Source: an uncultured Campylobacter sp. (GTDB lineage: Bacteria; Campylobacterota; Campylobacteria; Campylobacterales; Campylobacteraceae). Taken from it: a stretch of 5,515 nt of DNA. The position numbers and the translations under genes are program-made. Of this stretch, positions 5,508 through 5,515 are shown one piece after another; the stretch's first letter is position 1; the number at the start of each line of letters is the position of its first letter. The stretch spans positions 1 through 5,515 of the forward strand of contig CALHQN010000074.1 in the NCBI GenBank assembly GCA_938036585.1, read 5' to 3'. The notes under the pieces are model-generated. The model was not told the DNA's origin and ran no database searches. It saw only the letters and a list, made by a program, of their open reading frames with translations.

Positions 5508-5515
5508 ACAAGAAA

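Larger units (their letters stand above)
5190..5515. other. Non-coding 326-base intergenic region
   Basis: No plausible coding region was found on either strand; ATG codons here are followed quickly by stops (for example ATGAATTAA). The stretch contains eight AAATTT hexamers, plus one that straddles the argJ stop, a strong hairpin terminator at 5371-5409, an imperfect direct repeat around it, and a possible promoter at the right edge. No tRNA-like or phage/IS-like sequence was recognised. Confidence 0.7.

Noticed and set aside
1..5515. CRISPR array, IS element, tRNA or phage integration site
   Set aside because: No regularly spaced repeats, transposase-like reading frame, terminal inverted repeats or tRNA-like fold were seen.

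Overview
The window is best read as two unrelated genomes joined near base 1530. Bases 1 to about 1530 look like Bacteroidota, most likely Prevotella or a relative. They hold the end of dut and a secreted TPR-repeat protein; no Shine-Dalgarno (SD) site precedes the TPR start, which is usual for that phylum. Bases from about 1546 to 5515 look like Campylobacterota, probably a Campylobacter of moderate GC content such as the oral C. gracilis/showae/rectus group. Every complete gene there has a clear purine-rich SD, the promoter has the Campylobacter form (T-run then TATAAT), and the hexamer AAATTT is very frequent. I see no AAATTT before the junction. Both genes at the junction are cut off and point at each other, which fits a chimeric metagenomic contig better than a natural locus.

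Layout, left part: dut 3' end (to 152, +) and a TPR lipoprotein-like/secreted protein (161 to the junction, +, truncated).

Layout, right part: a leftward pair, rpe (2518-1877, -) followed by a DnaQ-family 3'-5' exonuclease that begins at TTG and is cut at the junction (1855 to about 1531, -). A divergent regulatory gap of 144 bases (2519-2662) separates it from a rightward, tightly packed operon: rpmB (ribosomal protein L28), a two-helix K+ channel with a cytoplasmic RCK domain, and argJ (ornithine acetyltransferase). The last 326 bases are non-coding, with a strong hairpin terminator and a possible promoter for a gene beyond the window.

The most interesting gene is the K+ channel. Its selectivity filter is TTVGFTE instead of TTVGYGD. 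Its RCK Rossmann motif has lost all three glycines. An internal ATG with a near-consensus SD lies exactly between the membrane part and the RCK domain, so the gene could make both the full channel and a free RCK subunit, as described for the archaeal channel MthK. A small hairpin buries the channel's own SD right at the rpmB stop codon, suggesting translational coupling. The operon otherwise contains ordinary housekeeping genes, and no wholly new system is evident.
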